The position numbers and the translations under genes are program-made. Under the pieces are notes generated by a model that ran no database searches, had not been told where the DNA came from, and saw nothing but the letters and a program-made list of their open reading frames with translations. Below, piece by piece: positions 38,484 through 50,706 of a DNA stretch of 64,000 nucleotides (within the stretch, counting starts at the first letter, position 1; each line of letters begins with the position of its first letter). This DNA comes from Lepidonotus clava (taxonomy: Eukaryota; Annelida; Polychaeta; Phyllodocida; Polynoidae), in NCBI GenBank assembly GCA_936440205.1, contig OW387147.1, positions 26,685,629 through 26,749,628 on the forward strand, given 5' to 3'.

Positions 38484-38554
38484 GCATCGGTGGTTCAGTG
38501 GTAGAATGCTCGCCTGCCACGCGGGCGGCCCGGGTTCGATTCCCGGCCGATGCA
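38484..38554 (+). tRNA. tRNA-Gly (GCC anticodon)
   Basis: A 71-nt intronless tRNA gene. The acceptor stem GCATCGG pairs with CCGATGC. The A box is TGGTTCAGTGG and the B box GGTTCGATTCC. The anticodon stem CTCGC/GCGGG encloses loop CTGCCAC, with anticodon GCC at 38516-38518. The T arm CCGGG-TTCGATT-CCCGG is perfect. It closely matches the animal nuclear tRNA-Gly(GCC) consensus, so it looks functional. It decodes GGC and GGU. Confidence 0.97.
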
Positions 38555-38559
38555 AGTTG

Positions 38560-38563
38560 TTTT
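38560..38563 (+). terminator. RNA polymerase III terminator
   Basis: TTTT begins 6 nt after the last base of the tRNA-Gly gene, the usual minimal pol III stop signal and spacing. Confidence 0.8.
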
Positions 38564-38650
38564 GGACAATGTCAGCTATGATCTCCACAGGAGGCCTGCA
38601 GGCAGCATACAACCTGGGAGGTGTACCATAATCATGGCCGGTTGCGAAGA

Positions 38651-38767
38651 CCTGTGGTAGATAGTACACGAGTGAGTTGGGTTACGCGAAATATCCCACG
38701 AGGCGTCAGCCGAGTGGGTATTTCAATTAGCCCAACTAACGAGGGTGCTATCTGACATAAAACACGG
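38651..38767. repeat. Imperfect 117-bp inverted repeat beside the tRNA gene
   Basis: The two halves pair imperfectly around GAGGCGTCAGCCG: GTTGGGTTACGCGAAATATCCCAC on the left is matched by a right-hand GTGGGTATTTC...GCCCAAC. The outer GATAGTACACGAG pairs with CGAGGGTGCTATC. It has the form of a foldback MITE. It starts about 97 bp after the tRNA gene. Confidence 0.65.
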
Positions 38768-41516
38768 TAAAATATAGTGATCAAGCTTAGTGCTTTAATG
38801 CATATCAACAGCCATCTAAAAAGAAAAATTGGTACGTGGGGAATAATTATAAAACACTTTTTGTTTTGATTAAATCATTTAAAAATGAAAGCATCAACAT
38901 TTTCAAAATCTGATTGGGAGATTAATAATCTGACTCCAACTTAAGATAATGATTGATACGATCCAGGCTTATCTAGGTCTGCGCAAAACACCATCAGAGG
39001 CTGGGTTAAACCAAAGATCAATCTATTTCCTCCTTGGTTCAAAACCCATGTAGGGCCTACATATAGAAATTTACAATGGCTACAAATAAGTTTGTCGATT
39101 GTCATCTTGTTATGCAATGCAATAATTATATAGAACTGTATGTCTATAGCTGGCAATACACAATGAGTAAAGGAAATAATTATAACCTACATCAGTTCAA
39201 TGCTGCATATATATATATAGGCCTAAATCTTCATGATTGAATCAGACAAAACAGTATAGGCATTGTCTTTTAAATTTCATTTTTATTATCCACTGTTTCA
39301 TACAAAGACAATATCTCTCAACAGTTTCATAATATGATAACAATATACTCTTACGTACAAGAACAAAATAATAAAGCTTATGAACAATACATGAGATTCC
39401 GGACCACGCCACTTAGCGGCAGCTTTGGCCCAGTATTACAAGCCAGACAAATTTGGTAATCTGCTCTCTTTGTGACAATCTAAATTGTCGATATGTAACA
39501 ACATATACTTTTTGATATAATACAAAGTTACAAAATAGTTTCTATATGTATTGATAGTACAAATCTATTTATTTTTTCCTGATATATCTGTATCATATGT
39601 ATGCAAACATAATTTGTCAATAATAAAAGTTTTGATTCTATTCTATCCAATCAGAGGGACCCGCTCTGTGCTTATCAGTATTACATAATTACTGTCTGTC
39701 TTTCAGTCCCCCTATTAAGCACCCCAGCCTAGGCCCAGGTCGTCACGGGCCAATGGATCCACGTGGTAATGTTTGTCTGGGTGTTTTTCTTCAGTCATGT
39801 CTGATCTTCCAGACGATAGCAATGATACTAATATTTTCCATTTTTTTGTAACATACATAACATTGCATCAATTACAATGAATATGGTTATGTTATTTATA
39901 CGATGACAATATATAGTGGCTTATTGGCGTCACTGACTGTAAATATACATACGAATGCATATGACATTCACAGAAAATCCAAATTCATGCATATGACATC
40001 AAAATTGAATAATTATTTGTACCTGGTGGAATCTTGTCCATTAACAAATGAATGCTGGGTAACTGCTATACAATTTCATGATCTTGTTTTAGTTTAAACA
40101 TGACCGTTCTCAAGAACGTATGAAATCATACAGAACTCAGTACCATTAAATATTCACTAGAAATGATTTTTATTGCTCATTTGAAATCATGGCTGCAGGT
40201 AATATTTCTTAATGCAAGGGTATCCTGATCCATAATTTGGTGCTTAGCTTAGGTAAATTAAATTGGGAATATCTTTGATTTTGTGTTCTAATGCTTTAAA
40301 CTTTTTGATACAATTTATGTTCTTTAAAAGCAAACATATTAAGACAAAGCAGATTACATTTTCATCGAGTTTTCAACATTCCTAACTTTGCCCTGTCTAA
40401 TAATGACACCCTGTAATTGGGTCCTTTCACTTGAATACTTTTTAACCAGTCAAGAGTTTGTACCCAAAGACCACCTCCCCTAACTTTTTCAATAATATTA
40501 ATGTTGCTAGGGATCGGCTCGGCTCGGCGGAAAGGACTCTATTGATAATGCATGTATCTACCGTTCGATTTTGTCATAGGCACACTGTGTATATATATTT
40601 TCAATAAAATATGAGTACACATACATATGCCCAACACAATAATAGAAATTCGCCATTTATTGGTATACAGTCTATTTTTATCATTCTCGTGTCAGATTTT
40701 CTCAAGTGATACATTCCACATTGTCAAACCCCTATTATAAAGGCTCACTTTCATTTATTCCTTTTATTTTGGTAAAGTATTTATTTCTTTTGACCCCTCC
40801 GCGACATGTCACAATTATAACCGGTGTTCACTAAAATATTGCACAAAATACAAACATTAGTCTATTAAATTGCCGTAAAATCAAAATTATTTGAGATTCT
40901 TCAGATGGAAAGCATCTTTCATTTATTTCTCCCTTCAAATTAACACGAAGCTCAATATGTGGTTGGCATTCAATTACATCTATTTTTGTTTCTTTCCATT
41001 AACCAATCATCTTTATTCGTAGTAAATTTGTAATTTAGTTCTTGAAAAGAAATTTACTTACCATCTATCTTTTCTCTTTTATCAAAAGCTTAACAGTAAT
41101 CAATAAGTTTGTTGACTTTTTGTTGAAACCTATAATGTTTTCCCGGCATTTTCTCGATTAGGATCGACTACAATGTAATACAAAATCAACTGCGATGACG
41201 GATCGATTCAACCTTCCAAATCTTTGAAGCTCTGTCCTCTAAAATTAGGAAGCCTAATTTTCGATCCCCAATTTTACAATTTGCCTTTTCCACACTTGAT
41301 CTAAATAACATGTTTATTCTGCAATCTACAGTAAAAAGATAGTATTGCGCTACATGACCTGAGCTGCGATATGACGACGTTGCAGAGACATCACACATAA
41401 TATAGTTGAAATTGTTTGTTACACATGTGTAAGATACTACCAATGTTATCTGGTCATATACAATTACATCACTCTTGCATGTGAATTTTCTGTAATATCA
41501 TCATAATGATTTTGCG
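38768..41516. other. Intergenic DNA, no gene seen
   Basis: AT-rich sequence without supported genes. It includes the 3' flank of the minus-strand GPCR; minus-strand AATAAA signals occur in it (for example near 41310) but none is close to the stop codon. Confidence 0.5.
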
Positions 41517-41518
41517 TA

Positions 41519-41663
41519 GGGGCGTTCCATTTAGTAAGTACGTGCATTTTCAAAAATCTCAGACCCCTCCAACCCCCTCTTGGGCAGAGATACGCATTGG
41601 ATTGTACTAAAATGTACGCACATTTTCAAAAATCTCATGTATATTTAATGGAAGGCCGCCCCC
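41519..41663. mobile_element. 145-bp MITE, GGGGCGTTCCATTTA family
   Basis: TA duplications flank it at 41517-41518 and 41664-41665. The left end GGGGCGTTCCATTTAGTA pairs with the right end CCATTAAATATAC-type sequence read inward. Inside, CATTTTCAAAAATCTCA occurs twice in direct orientation. A related copy is at 60552-60713. It lies just past the 3' end of the GPCR coding sequence. Confidence 0.7.
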
Positions 41664-41694
41664 TATACCTCAAGTCGAGTAGTGTAATTGGACC

Positions 41695-44600
41695 TTAACT
41701 GTCTAGAGTGTTATGTAGCACGACCCCAAGTTGGTTTCCCCCGGCTGCAGCGAGGTTGTTGGGAGCTGGGACCACTGCGGTGGACTTAAGGCCGAGCAGC
41801 TTACGGAAGGCGAGGCGGAACTTCTGCATGCGATAGGCGTAGATAATGGGGTTAATAACACTGTTCAGGTGCCACATTACCAGCGTCAGGTACTGGAGGT
41901 GGAAGGTGAACGTTGTCTTCTCCTCCTTCACCTGGAGCAAAGATAAGCATGGATAAACGTTAAAACAATCTCAATGTCCCTACCTTTAGTCCAGGAGCCA
42001 AATCCTGAATTTAGTCAAAATAAGGATTTACCCTACATAGTGAGCCCCCTGGATTTTCGTATTTTAATCATCTTATGGCATCCTAAGGAACCTGAATCAG
42101 TACGGTTCAGAAGAATTTGGGTATGCAAATGTGCTACATTAGTAAAAATTGAAAAACGCTATTTCTTTTTTTTCTCAGGAGCTATGTAATGTATGATATT
42201 ATGCTATCATCTAAAATGTAATTTTTGTCCTGAATTTTTGACATATTGTTTGATATTGTCATTGATAAAGTTCTGAGCAATTACAGAAAAACTGCCGTTT
42301 TTGTCAAGCAAGCTCCAGCAGCTTTGCCATCTATAATTATGTCAGGTACCCAAACCCACTTTTATTACAATTACAGGTGAGTTGGTACCTCTTTTATAGA
42401 GGCTTAAGGCCTTATTTCAATACACAACTTTGAGCTGCAATACCAGCACAATAATTATGATGATATTACAGCAAATTTGTATAAAAGAGTGATGTAATTG
42501 TTTAAAATCGACAATGTAGAGCATTTTACCCTTGTGTTACAGAGATTCTTGTCACCAATATCTGTGATTTCTCTGTGATTTCTCTGCAATATCTTAGGTC
42601 GTGTCATGTAGTGTAATAAGCCCATTAGAAGGAATGCATATTCTTTTACACATGTAAGTAGAGTCTCCCATGAGTATCTAGGGTTAGAGTACCACCTTGG
42701 CAGCTCTTAGGGGCTTCCTTGGGAGAATAGGTCCTCATTAGTCCTTGCTGATCGTGAAAAGTAACGATATTGGTTCGGGTAGGCAGGTTGTCTATAACCT
42801 CACAGGTGTTCACATTTACCATTATATATCCTATGCCCCAGCTGTCAAAGTATGGTAATAGTTTTTTCTTTAAGGCAGAAACCCGATATTACGATTTGGT
42901 TTTCTGCTGAAAAACTGGTTTATCACTCTATTGATCCAAGAGAGGTGGTAAAACCAATTGTGTGGTTAAATTCCCTGTTGGTAACCGTATCATTCATCTC
43001 CTAAATTCTTTTCAATGTTTCAATAGTTCTTGCCATGAATATGACCATCTGATTATTGTGTAACCAATGCAACTAGCTGGTACCAAAGACAAGTTATTAG
43101 TTAATCGTCCATTTGTATCTTTTGTCTTCACAAGTTTAATGTAAGTCATGAATCGGGTCATAATTATGAAACGATTTTGTTGTATAATTTCTAAGTGCAT
43201 TATTGTGTTACATAAATGGGTGTACTTGTTTTGATGAATCACATACAATACCTGGATTGTTAGTGGGGTCTGTTAAGGTAATTTTTTAGTGAAATCGTTA
43301 CGCGGCGGATAAAAGCATCAAATTTGGTATGAGACACCTCTGAGGCATAACTATCAGTTCTGGAAAAACCAATATGGCCGACCTTTGCTTCTAAAATGAC
43401 TAAAGAGACATGGTTGGTGTCAAAATTGTGAGATTATGGGTCAGGGAATTCAATTATTTCCATTTGAAGTCAATGCTGAAATCCAAAATCCAAGATGGCT
43501 GACCAATACTAAGAAATAACAGGATATTCAGCTGCTAAAGTAGCTAGACAAGTGGAAATGGTTCCAATATCAGTTGTTTATAACGTAGAGGGCTCAGTAG
43601 ATAGAATATTCATCCAATACCACAGATTTCAAAATGGCTGAATTTATTAGCATGAGACCTTTGACAATGACCGCCAGATTCCAAAATAATTCAAAAGAAA
43701 GGATATATACTTTAAATACTCTCACAGCTAGGACCCCTTCATTGAATTTCAAAGGAGAGCCACCTTGAAATATCAAAAGAACCCCAGTGGGGGCCCAAAG
43801 TCCAAAATGGCTGACTTTTATTGAAATAATCTTATATCTCAGCTTCTGGAAAAATTTTGAATCCTAAAAACATACAAAATTTGTCAAAATTTCATTTTGG
43901 TATTTCAAGGTGGCTCCCCTTCTAGATTTAATAGTTATGCCTCAGAGGTGCCTCATGCAAAATTTGGTGCTTTTATCCGCTCCGTAACGAAATTGTTGTT
44001 AACAGACCCCACTATGTTATTAGTAAACATTCGACAGTTACTATTTAAGGAGAGCCTAAGGGTATTGAGACAATCATGATATTGTTTCTCGTGTTTCATA
44101 GGGTTTGAAGAAGAAAATACAATTTTATTGCATATTCCTATCTGGAAGCGAACTTAAGCATGGGCATTTTTCTAACGTAAAACTCAGCCAAAAAGCAATT
44201 AAAGAAAAATGTTTCCAATAGTATGCCCCCCCTTTTCAAAGTGTTGGGTCCACCAGTGATTAAGTATATATGCCAGTTTGAATAGGCTAGTCTGATATCC
44301 CACACAGGTAGTCCTTAGTGGGAGAAAGTTAAATGGGCGGGTATGGCAAGCTTTTGTAAAAACCTTAGCAAAATTTGAGGGTGCCTATTTGGCCGAACTT
44401 TCTAACCATTTTTATAGGCAAGTTATAGGCAAATGACTATCCCTAAAACAAAATCTTGGACATTTTAACTAACCCCATGGTTCATAAAATCAAAAAAGTA
44501 AGATGTCACTGAAAAAATTGGTATATCATTACAAGATGTCTTTGAATGGACACCCATTAATCCCTTCATGTTTTCTTTAGGATGATCAGCCGTAGGCCCT

Positions 44601-47600
44601 CCACTGGGAGGGGTCCCACAGTCATATGTTCAATTTAAGAATGTATATATGATATAATGGAAACTAGTGACTAGGAATAGGGACGTGTTAGCCTTTTAGG
44701 TATGAATCCTAAAGAACTATCAGAAGAGAGGGATATATTTCTAGTTTAGTCCCCATCAATACAAAGTGTGGAAAATAGTGACTAGGAATAGGGATGAGTT
44801 AGCCTTTTAGGTATGAATCCTAAAGAACTATCAGAAGAGAGGGATATAATTATATTTAGTTTAGTCCCCATTATTACAAACTGTGGTAGTGGGGCCCAGT
44901 GGGACCCACCCCTCGTGGGCCCCAATCAGGACCAGGGGCCAACGACTGGCGCCTAAAACAATATGATTGAAATAAGCTGCAGGTCCAAACGGGTGTAGGT
45001 GTGATGAATGTCCATTCATCAGTGTCAGAATCAGGTATCGAAAAGTAATGAACCAATAGGTTAGAAGTATATTTTATGTAAGGGCCCGAAAGCCCGAAAA
45101 CCGAAAACCCGAAACCTGAAAACCCGAAAAAACAATGTTAACTGGATGTGACGTCAGTATGATCACGTGACTTGAGATGGCCAATCAGAGCCGAGTATAA
45201 GGGTATAAAAAGGGGCAGTGAGGCCCGGAATAAACAGTTCCTTATTGGTACTCCTTGTGTTCACATGTGTCTTCTTCCATTAGAATAGCCCTCGAAGAGG
45301 TTAAGATGCATAATATGGTCGAATAACATATAGTTCTCTAGGAAAGCAAAGTAATTAAGGTAATGTTCACAAGTAATTGAGAGGCAAAGGAACCGAGGGC
45401 CAATCTCTACGGCTCCCCTTCGGGCCCATCCCCACCATTTTCCTATAACCCTCCGCCTGGTGACAGAGACCCCCGGTCCACTGTGCCCAATGTCTGAAAC
45501 ACCCCAGGCCCGGCCGACCAATGCTCACCCCCCTCTTCAACCAATACTGATTTCCCGACCGATCCACTCATCCCCCCTCATGCACGAGGCACGGCTCTTG
45601 ACCTCACATCTCGGCTTCTTGCTCAGGCTTTTTGCCCGACTCAAAGCCAAAATAACTCCCACGTCCCTTCGTTGCAGAAATCAGGAACCCCGAACTACCG
45701 AGGAACATCACATAAGCCATCATTACAATACTTAGATCACCATTATATAGTATAATGTATAGATTCAATCCCATCATCATACATATCTTTTGGGGTTTAG
45801 AGATCTATGGTGATCATAAAGGGTTATTCAGCTGTAGGGGTAGCAGTATATTATCGGCTTGTCATTCAGAGCTCTATCCATGTGTATGGAGGCTCTGTGA
45901 AGATTAGGCCCCAGAATTCCCTAAATTCCTTGCAATTAAAGAAGTTGGAGAAGAGGGGAAAATTTATCGCCTCTTTGAGATGCAAATGACGATCAATGTG
46001 GGGGGTGATAAACAAGGTTTATTGCTCTAGATGCTGGCGCCATCCTGGCTGGCAAAAGTCATAACTCCTATATCGCTGGGGTTTTGGGGCATCAGATCAA
46101 TCATATTTGATCAGATTTATCGCTGACATTGCTGGTTTTTTTTTACAAGTCACTAAGGTTTATCATCAGGCAGCAGGTGGCGTTGATAATTACTTGGTGT
46201 CACCTTGTCTACCTGGACCTAGCTTCAAAGCCTCCTTCGTCACTGGAAATATTTCTCAAGTTTCGTCACCCCGTGGAGACACAGCTGTAAGTGGTGTCTC
46301 CACTAGGTGACAAACACCCAGCGATGAAGGGTAATGCCAGGCAATGTGTTAACCCTTTCCAACCATGGCAACACAGGCCATAAGTCGCCATTGCTTGAAA
46401 GGGGTTAAGTTCGTTATCAGACAGCATACCATTTTCATCACCTCATGGAGACACCGCTTAAGGGCCATACCAACTCAGCGACTTGAACGGCGACGGGCAA
46501 TGGGAGACTGGGAGAATCAGCGGCAAAGTCGTTTGGCGACTCGGATATCAAGCGCGTTTGATATTTTACTGGCGATTTTACTGATGACTTTACCAGCGAT
46601 TCTGTTGCCAGTCACCCATCGCTCAGAATCCACACCATACCCAAGGGGAGTCACCCAGTGATTCCATTGATACTTCAGTCATCCAACGACCCAACGCTGA
46701 TTCTCCCAGTTGCCCGTTGCTCGTCGCCGCTAAAGTCGCTTTGTGGGTATGGGGCTTACAGTCGCCCGGCGACTTTACTGGCAATCATTTATTATATTTT
46801 GACATATTAAATATTGTAATCCTTCTTGTGGACATACATCCCATTTACCACTTTATATCCACACATCAAGCATTCTTTTTAAAGAAATTTAAATTCACAT
46901 TAAAGATTAACTTTGGTTCCAGTCAAATATCTAAAAAATCAAGTCTTATATTATCAAATCTATATATGGAAAAAATAAAGCACTTCATACATTGGAGACA
47001 TCAAAGTCCACATTTAAAGTTTGTTCATCCATTATATACTTTTAGTTTTCACGGATAATCCGACAAGAATCAATATGCATTTAACTTTTCTGGACAGAAA
47101 AAAGTGTGTGCCATATTGATAACTGAAAGCTGGTTCTTAGCGGCTAAGAAAAATTCTTTTCCCCCTCATTTCAAAATCTCAACGGATAAACCCTACCTTA
47201 AAAGAGTTGACGGTGAGTGGCACTGTCAGGAAAAGGTAGCTTGAAACCACGATGCCAGTAGTCTTCGTCAGTTTCCGTTGGCGCCTCTGTATATGATGAG
47301 TAGCATTAGTCAGGTGGGGTGCGACCTTCCGCCCCTGCTTCCAAACCACCACCCCGAGAATGACATAGTTCAGGATGGTCACAGCATTGAGGAAATAATA
47401 CGGGTAGAACATAAAGATCCCCATGTCCTTCTCAGAGAGGAGAAAGGGATAAACACACGTAGGGATGGGATGCTGAATGGTGGACTTCACTGTAAAGGCT
47501 AATATATAGGTGGTGAAGAGGACCACCCAGCCTAAAGCCTGACAGGCCAGGGTTAGGCTTAAGGTGACATGTTTACTGTACCAAAAGGGAGTATTGAGAC

Positions 47601-48198
47601 AGATAAGTCGGTCAATGGAGATCATGGTCAAGCTGAGGATGTTCCCAAAGGAGGCAATGACGTAGAGAATCTCCTTAATGATACACCAATAGATCCACTG
47701 CCTGGACCTTTCCATGGCCTCTACCGCCGTGGAGAAGGGCGTCAGTGACGCCGTCAGGACATCAGCAATGGCTAGATTAGCCAGGAGGGATCCAGTTGGG
47801 GTCTGGAGGTACGGATAACGGGCAACAGCTACGATGACCAAACAGTTGCCGAACCAGCCGAACACACTCTCCAGCCAACGCAGGGGGTAGTAGTAGCCAA
47901 TACTGAATACATCCACCACTCCTGCAGTGTCCTCCAAACTGCTCGTGGAGTTATAAATAAAACTGGAGTTGCTCATCCCAAAAGTGTCCCATGACTCGGT
48001 GGGGACAGCATCGGTCGTGTGGTTTGCTGCATTAACTGAAGCCATTGAAATCCCAGCAATGAGACAGAGAGCCAGTGAGGTCGGCTTTGAGCACATCATG
48101 ATGGCTTGGGTCAGCAATAAGAAGTGAGGGCATGGGGATGGCTTGAGACGGGGACTGTCCAGATGCTGACCGCGGTCGTGGCAGGTAGACAATGACAT
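41695..48198 (-). CDS. Class A (rhodopsin-family) GPCR, two coding exons
   Basis: Exon 1 is 48198-47197 (334 codons) and exon 2 is 41931-41695 (78 codons plus stop), joined in phase 0 by donor AAG/GTAGGG and acceptor TTGCTCCAG. The 412-residue product has seven membrane segments. TM1 has GNCLVIVAVA (Asn118), TM2 NLAIADVL (Asp146), TM3 begins with disulfide Cys172, and Cys248 is its likely partner. The DRY position reads DRL (196-198), and TM7 has NPIIY (361-365), followed by amphipathic helix 8. N-glycosylation sequons are at 59, 77 and 83. Met34 or Met35 would start a standard cleavable signal peptide; from Met1 it is preceded by 33 extra residues, so the start is uncertain. TM6 lacks the usual CWxP. 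It is an orphan class A receptor and its ligand cannot be told. The intron falls just after TM6. Confidence 0.88.
43263..44012. mobile_element. 750-bp DNA element with about 100-bp terminal inverted repeats
   Basis: TA duplications flank it at 43261-43262 and 44013-44014. The ends GTGGGGTCTGTTAA and their complement extend inward as an inverted repeat of roughly 100 bp, including GCGGATAAAAGCATCAAATT and CCTCTGAGGCATAACTAT. The interior has at least three CAAAATGGCTGA-type words in one orientation. There is no transposase frame. TA targeting suggests a Tc1/mariner-like mobiliser. It lies in the GPCR intron. Confidence 0.85.
44658..44884. repeat. 111-bp tandem duplication
   Basis: Two adjacent copies starting TGGAAACTAGTGACTAGG at 44658 and TGGAAAATAGTGACTAGG at 44769. 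They are very similar apart from a few substitutions and a short AT insertion in the second. It lies within the GPCR intron. Confidence 0.9.
45083..45132. repeat. (CCCGAAAA)n short tandem repeat
   Basis: About six degenerate copies of CCCGAAA(A) immediately upstream of the LTR-like piece. The phase varies. Confidence 0.85.
45133..45262 (+). mobile_element. LTR-like fossil, copy 1
   Basis: A promoter and polyadenylation layout typical of a retroelement LTR: a CCAATCAG box, TATAAAAA, then AATAAA and a terminal TTGGTACTCCTTGTGTTCACA-like end. The end region matches the piece at 55940-56100. No gag or pol is recognised next to it, so it looks like a solitary or broken remnant. The GC-richer stretch to about 45720 could be associated internal sequence, but I cannot show this. 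Family and age are undetermined. Confidence 0.45.
46461..46756. mobile_element. MITE, GCCCCATACCCAC family, copy 2
   Basis: About 296 bp flanked by TA at 46459-46460 and 46757-46758. The left end is AGGGCCATACCAACTCAGCG and the right end read inward AGCCCCATACCCACAAAGCG. The interior has the GGCAATGGGAGACTGGGAGA block and several CGCTGATT/GGCGACT words. It lies in the GPCR intron, near exon 1. Confidence 0.75.
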
Positions 48199-48900
48199 AC
48201 ATTATACCATCAACATGTAGCCACGCCCACCCTGAAATTAACATGATTGTCCCATTATGTGGAAGTGTATTGCCGCTGATTACTTTTTGATCGCAATGGC
48301 GCATTATGCATACATAATATGTATATTATATTAAACATATATATACACTATATGTATATATATAAGGGGTCTGGAGGGATGTTGTGGGCCTAGGGGTCCT
48401 TTCGGTTGGTGTTTGTGCAAGTGTAATGAAAAAAAAGAAATAAAGGGGTCTCGAGGGTTAACCTATGGCCTGGTTATTAGTTAAGGTTATATATTTGAGA
48501 TTTGGGGGTCAACCATTTGTTCTTCATGCAAGCATTGGTGGAACACCTACCTATACCCTCATTTAATTGGGGTTGTCCTTGGATTAACAGGTTAAGTGGC
48601 TTAAGGCCATTAGGTCTGTCTCAGGAACTGTCCTCAGGTATAAAGTATCGTCATCAAGCAATAGTCGACAGCAGACTTGCAGGTGTTAACAGTTTAGTAT
48701 CTAAGAGTACACTGATTTATTTCATGACAACAAGTTACCTTTATTAGGCTGTCCAAAAGGTAATTTCGAGTCATAGTTTGAGTATTACCTATTTTCGTGT
48801 CATTTACAACTTTGAGTTACATTTCAAGTATCAACTACGTTTGTGTCATTTATAATTTCATGTCATATTTTGAATAATTATTCACTAAATAGTTTATCTA
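48199..48900. other. Upstream flank of the GPCR gene
   Basis: No gene is seen. The AT dinucleotide-rich stretch at about 48310-48362 contains many TATATA words. It could hold the promoter but is not distinguishable from simple sequence. Confidence 0.4.
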
Positions 48901-49189
48901 CACTGAAAACACAGAGTTGTCAAAAGTGGTGCCAAAAACTACAGCCCACGGTTTTTCATTACTTAATTATTTCATGTTTATTATTCTTTATTATTATCAG
49001 TTATTGTTCATTATTCATAATTTAGTTTTTTTTGTCAATGATAATTATTTAGTATCTTTTTGAAATTATTTATACCAAAATAATATTATGATAGAAATAA
49101 CTCATGGGCAAAAAGATATTTTTTCAAAACGCTTTGACAATAATTGACAAGACATGAGTCATTAAGCATTTTTGTCTCTTAGTGTCTGT

Positions 49190-49566
49190 AAAGTTTTTCT
49201 CACTTAGTGCCCTAAGGTTGACACGAAGCGACAAAAAATCTGATTTTGTGATTTAGTGCCTTTTTGTCACTTAGTGCCATAATGAAACTTTGTGATTTAA
49301 GGACTTTGTTTCACAAAGATTGGTGTTATGTGACTTACGGTCAATTTGTAAATATGTGACACATGACTTCAGTGGCCCATAATTCACAAAATGACCCTGA
49401 GTTGCAAAGTGACCATAAGTCACAAAACTTTTGATATGGGTCTTAAGTGGCTCTAAGTTACGAAATGACCCTAAGTCATAAAGTGATGCTATATAAAAAA
49501 ATATGTGAGATAGGACTTAAGTGGCCCTAAGTCACAAATGACCCTAAGTCACAAAACGTCTTTGCG
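49190..49566. repeat. CCCTAAGTCAC/GTGACTTAG word array, block 1
   Basis: A degenerate array of 15-20 bp units. It begins with CTTAGTGCC words in one orientation and continues with CCCTAAGTCACAAAATGAC-type words in the other. A longer unit containing ATATGTGAGATAGGACTTAA is shared with block 2. It is non-coding. Confidence 0.85.
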
Positions 49567-50328
49567 AGTAAGGTAAAAATTTGCTATTAGTGTAATAAGC
49601 ATTATCAAGGGTTTTTCTCGCGCATACGTATATCCTTCCCCTGGTGGACCTAGCTACTTGTATGCGCAGACTGAACACTTTGTGTCATCTCTAGGAAAAC
49701 CCATATTTCTTATTGATCTATGAAATGTCAACAAACCAAAGTGTACTTATCACAGCTTTATGGTTATATACGTTTTCTTCAAAAATAAGGTTATGCCAAC
49801 GTTTTGATCCATAACATGAATTAATATAGGCTACTCAGGCAAAAGGACATCAATTGATATATGGATTTTAATTATATCAGTACGTATATGTTTGAAAAAT
49901 AGATTCTTGCATACACCAAATCCCAGTAGTAGCCCAGAGGTCTGGGATAATATGGTTAACGTCAGAGCACTGCAGGCCGTAGAAAGTTGGGGGGAAACAT
50001 GAAGACGTTGAAAGGCAGCGTTGCTGTTGTCCGTCATTAAATTGCCCTTCACCAGCACAAGCTCATGTTTAAATTTCAGTCACATCAGCCATAATCTCTT
50101 CATTTTAAATGGTTAGTTTATGTTCAGATGCTGGATCTAACATGACACTTTTTTCTACAGGCTACTTAATGTTTAGGTTTTAGACAGCAGGGATTGAATT
50201 TCTTTAGTAGGTCTGTCAGTAATGGTGTATGCTTATCGACTTCGTCTTGTTCAATTGGCAACATAATGGGCTAGTCTCAGCAGGTATAAATCACAATAAG
50301 TGTAAATGACATACATGTACAATAGCCA

Positions 50329-50706
50329 GTCTATGTCACAAAACATATGACATAGGACTTCCGTGGCCCTAAGTCACAAAATGACCCTAAGTCACAAAGT
50401 GACCCTAACTCACAAAACATGTGACAGGACTTAAATGACCCTAAGTCACAAAATATAGTTAAGTCACAAAGTGACCCTAAGTCACAAAATATGTGACATA
50501 GGACTTCAGTGGCCCCTTATTCACAAAATGGCCCTAAGTCACAAAGTGACGCTATGTAATAAAATATGTGAGATAGGACTTAAGTGGCCCTAAGTCACAA
50601 AATGATCCTAAGTCACGTGACTTTGGGACTTGAGGTGGCCCTAAGTCACATAACAACCCTAAGTCACATAGTTTTGTGACTTAGTGCCCTATGTGACTTA
50701 GTGTAC
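50329..50706. repeat. CCCTAAGTCAC/GTGACTTAG word array, block 2
   Basis: At least ten copies of CCTAAGTCACAAAATGACC-like units, with longer repeats containing GTGACATAGGACTT. The block ends with two inverted GTGACTTAGTG words that can fold against the array. It closely resembles block 1, about 760 bp away. Confidence 0.9.

Noticed and set aside
50329-50706. CRISPR-like or centromeric satellite reading of the CCCTAAGTCAC array
   Set aside because: Units are degenerate, change orientation and lack spacers. The array is too short and too irregular for a satellite.
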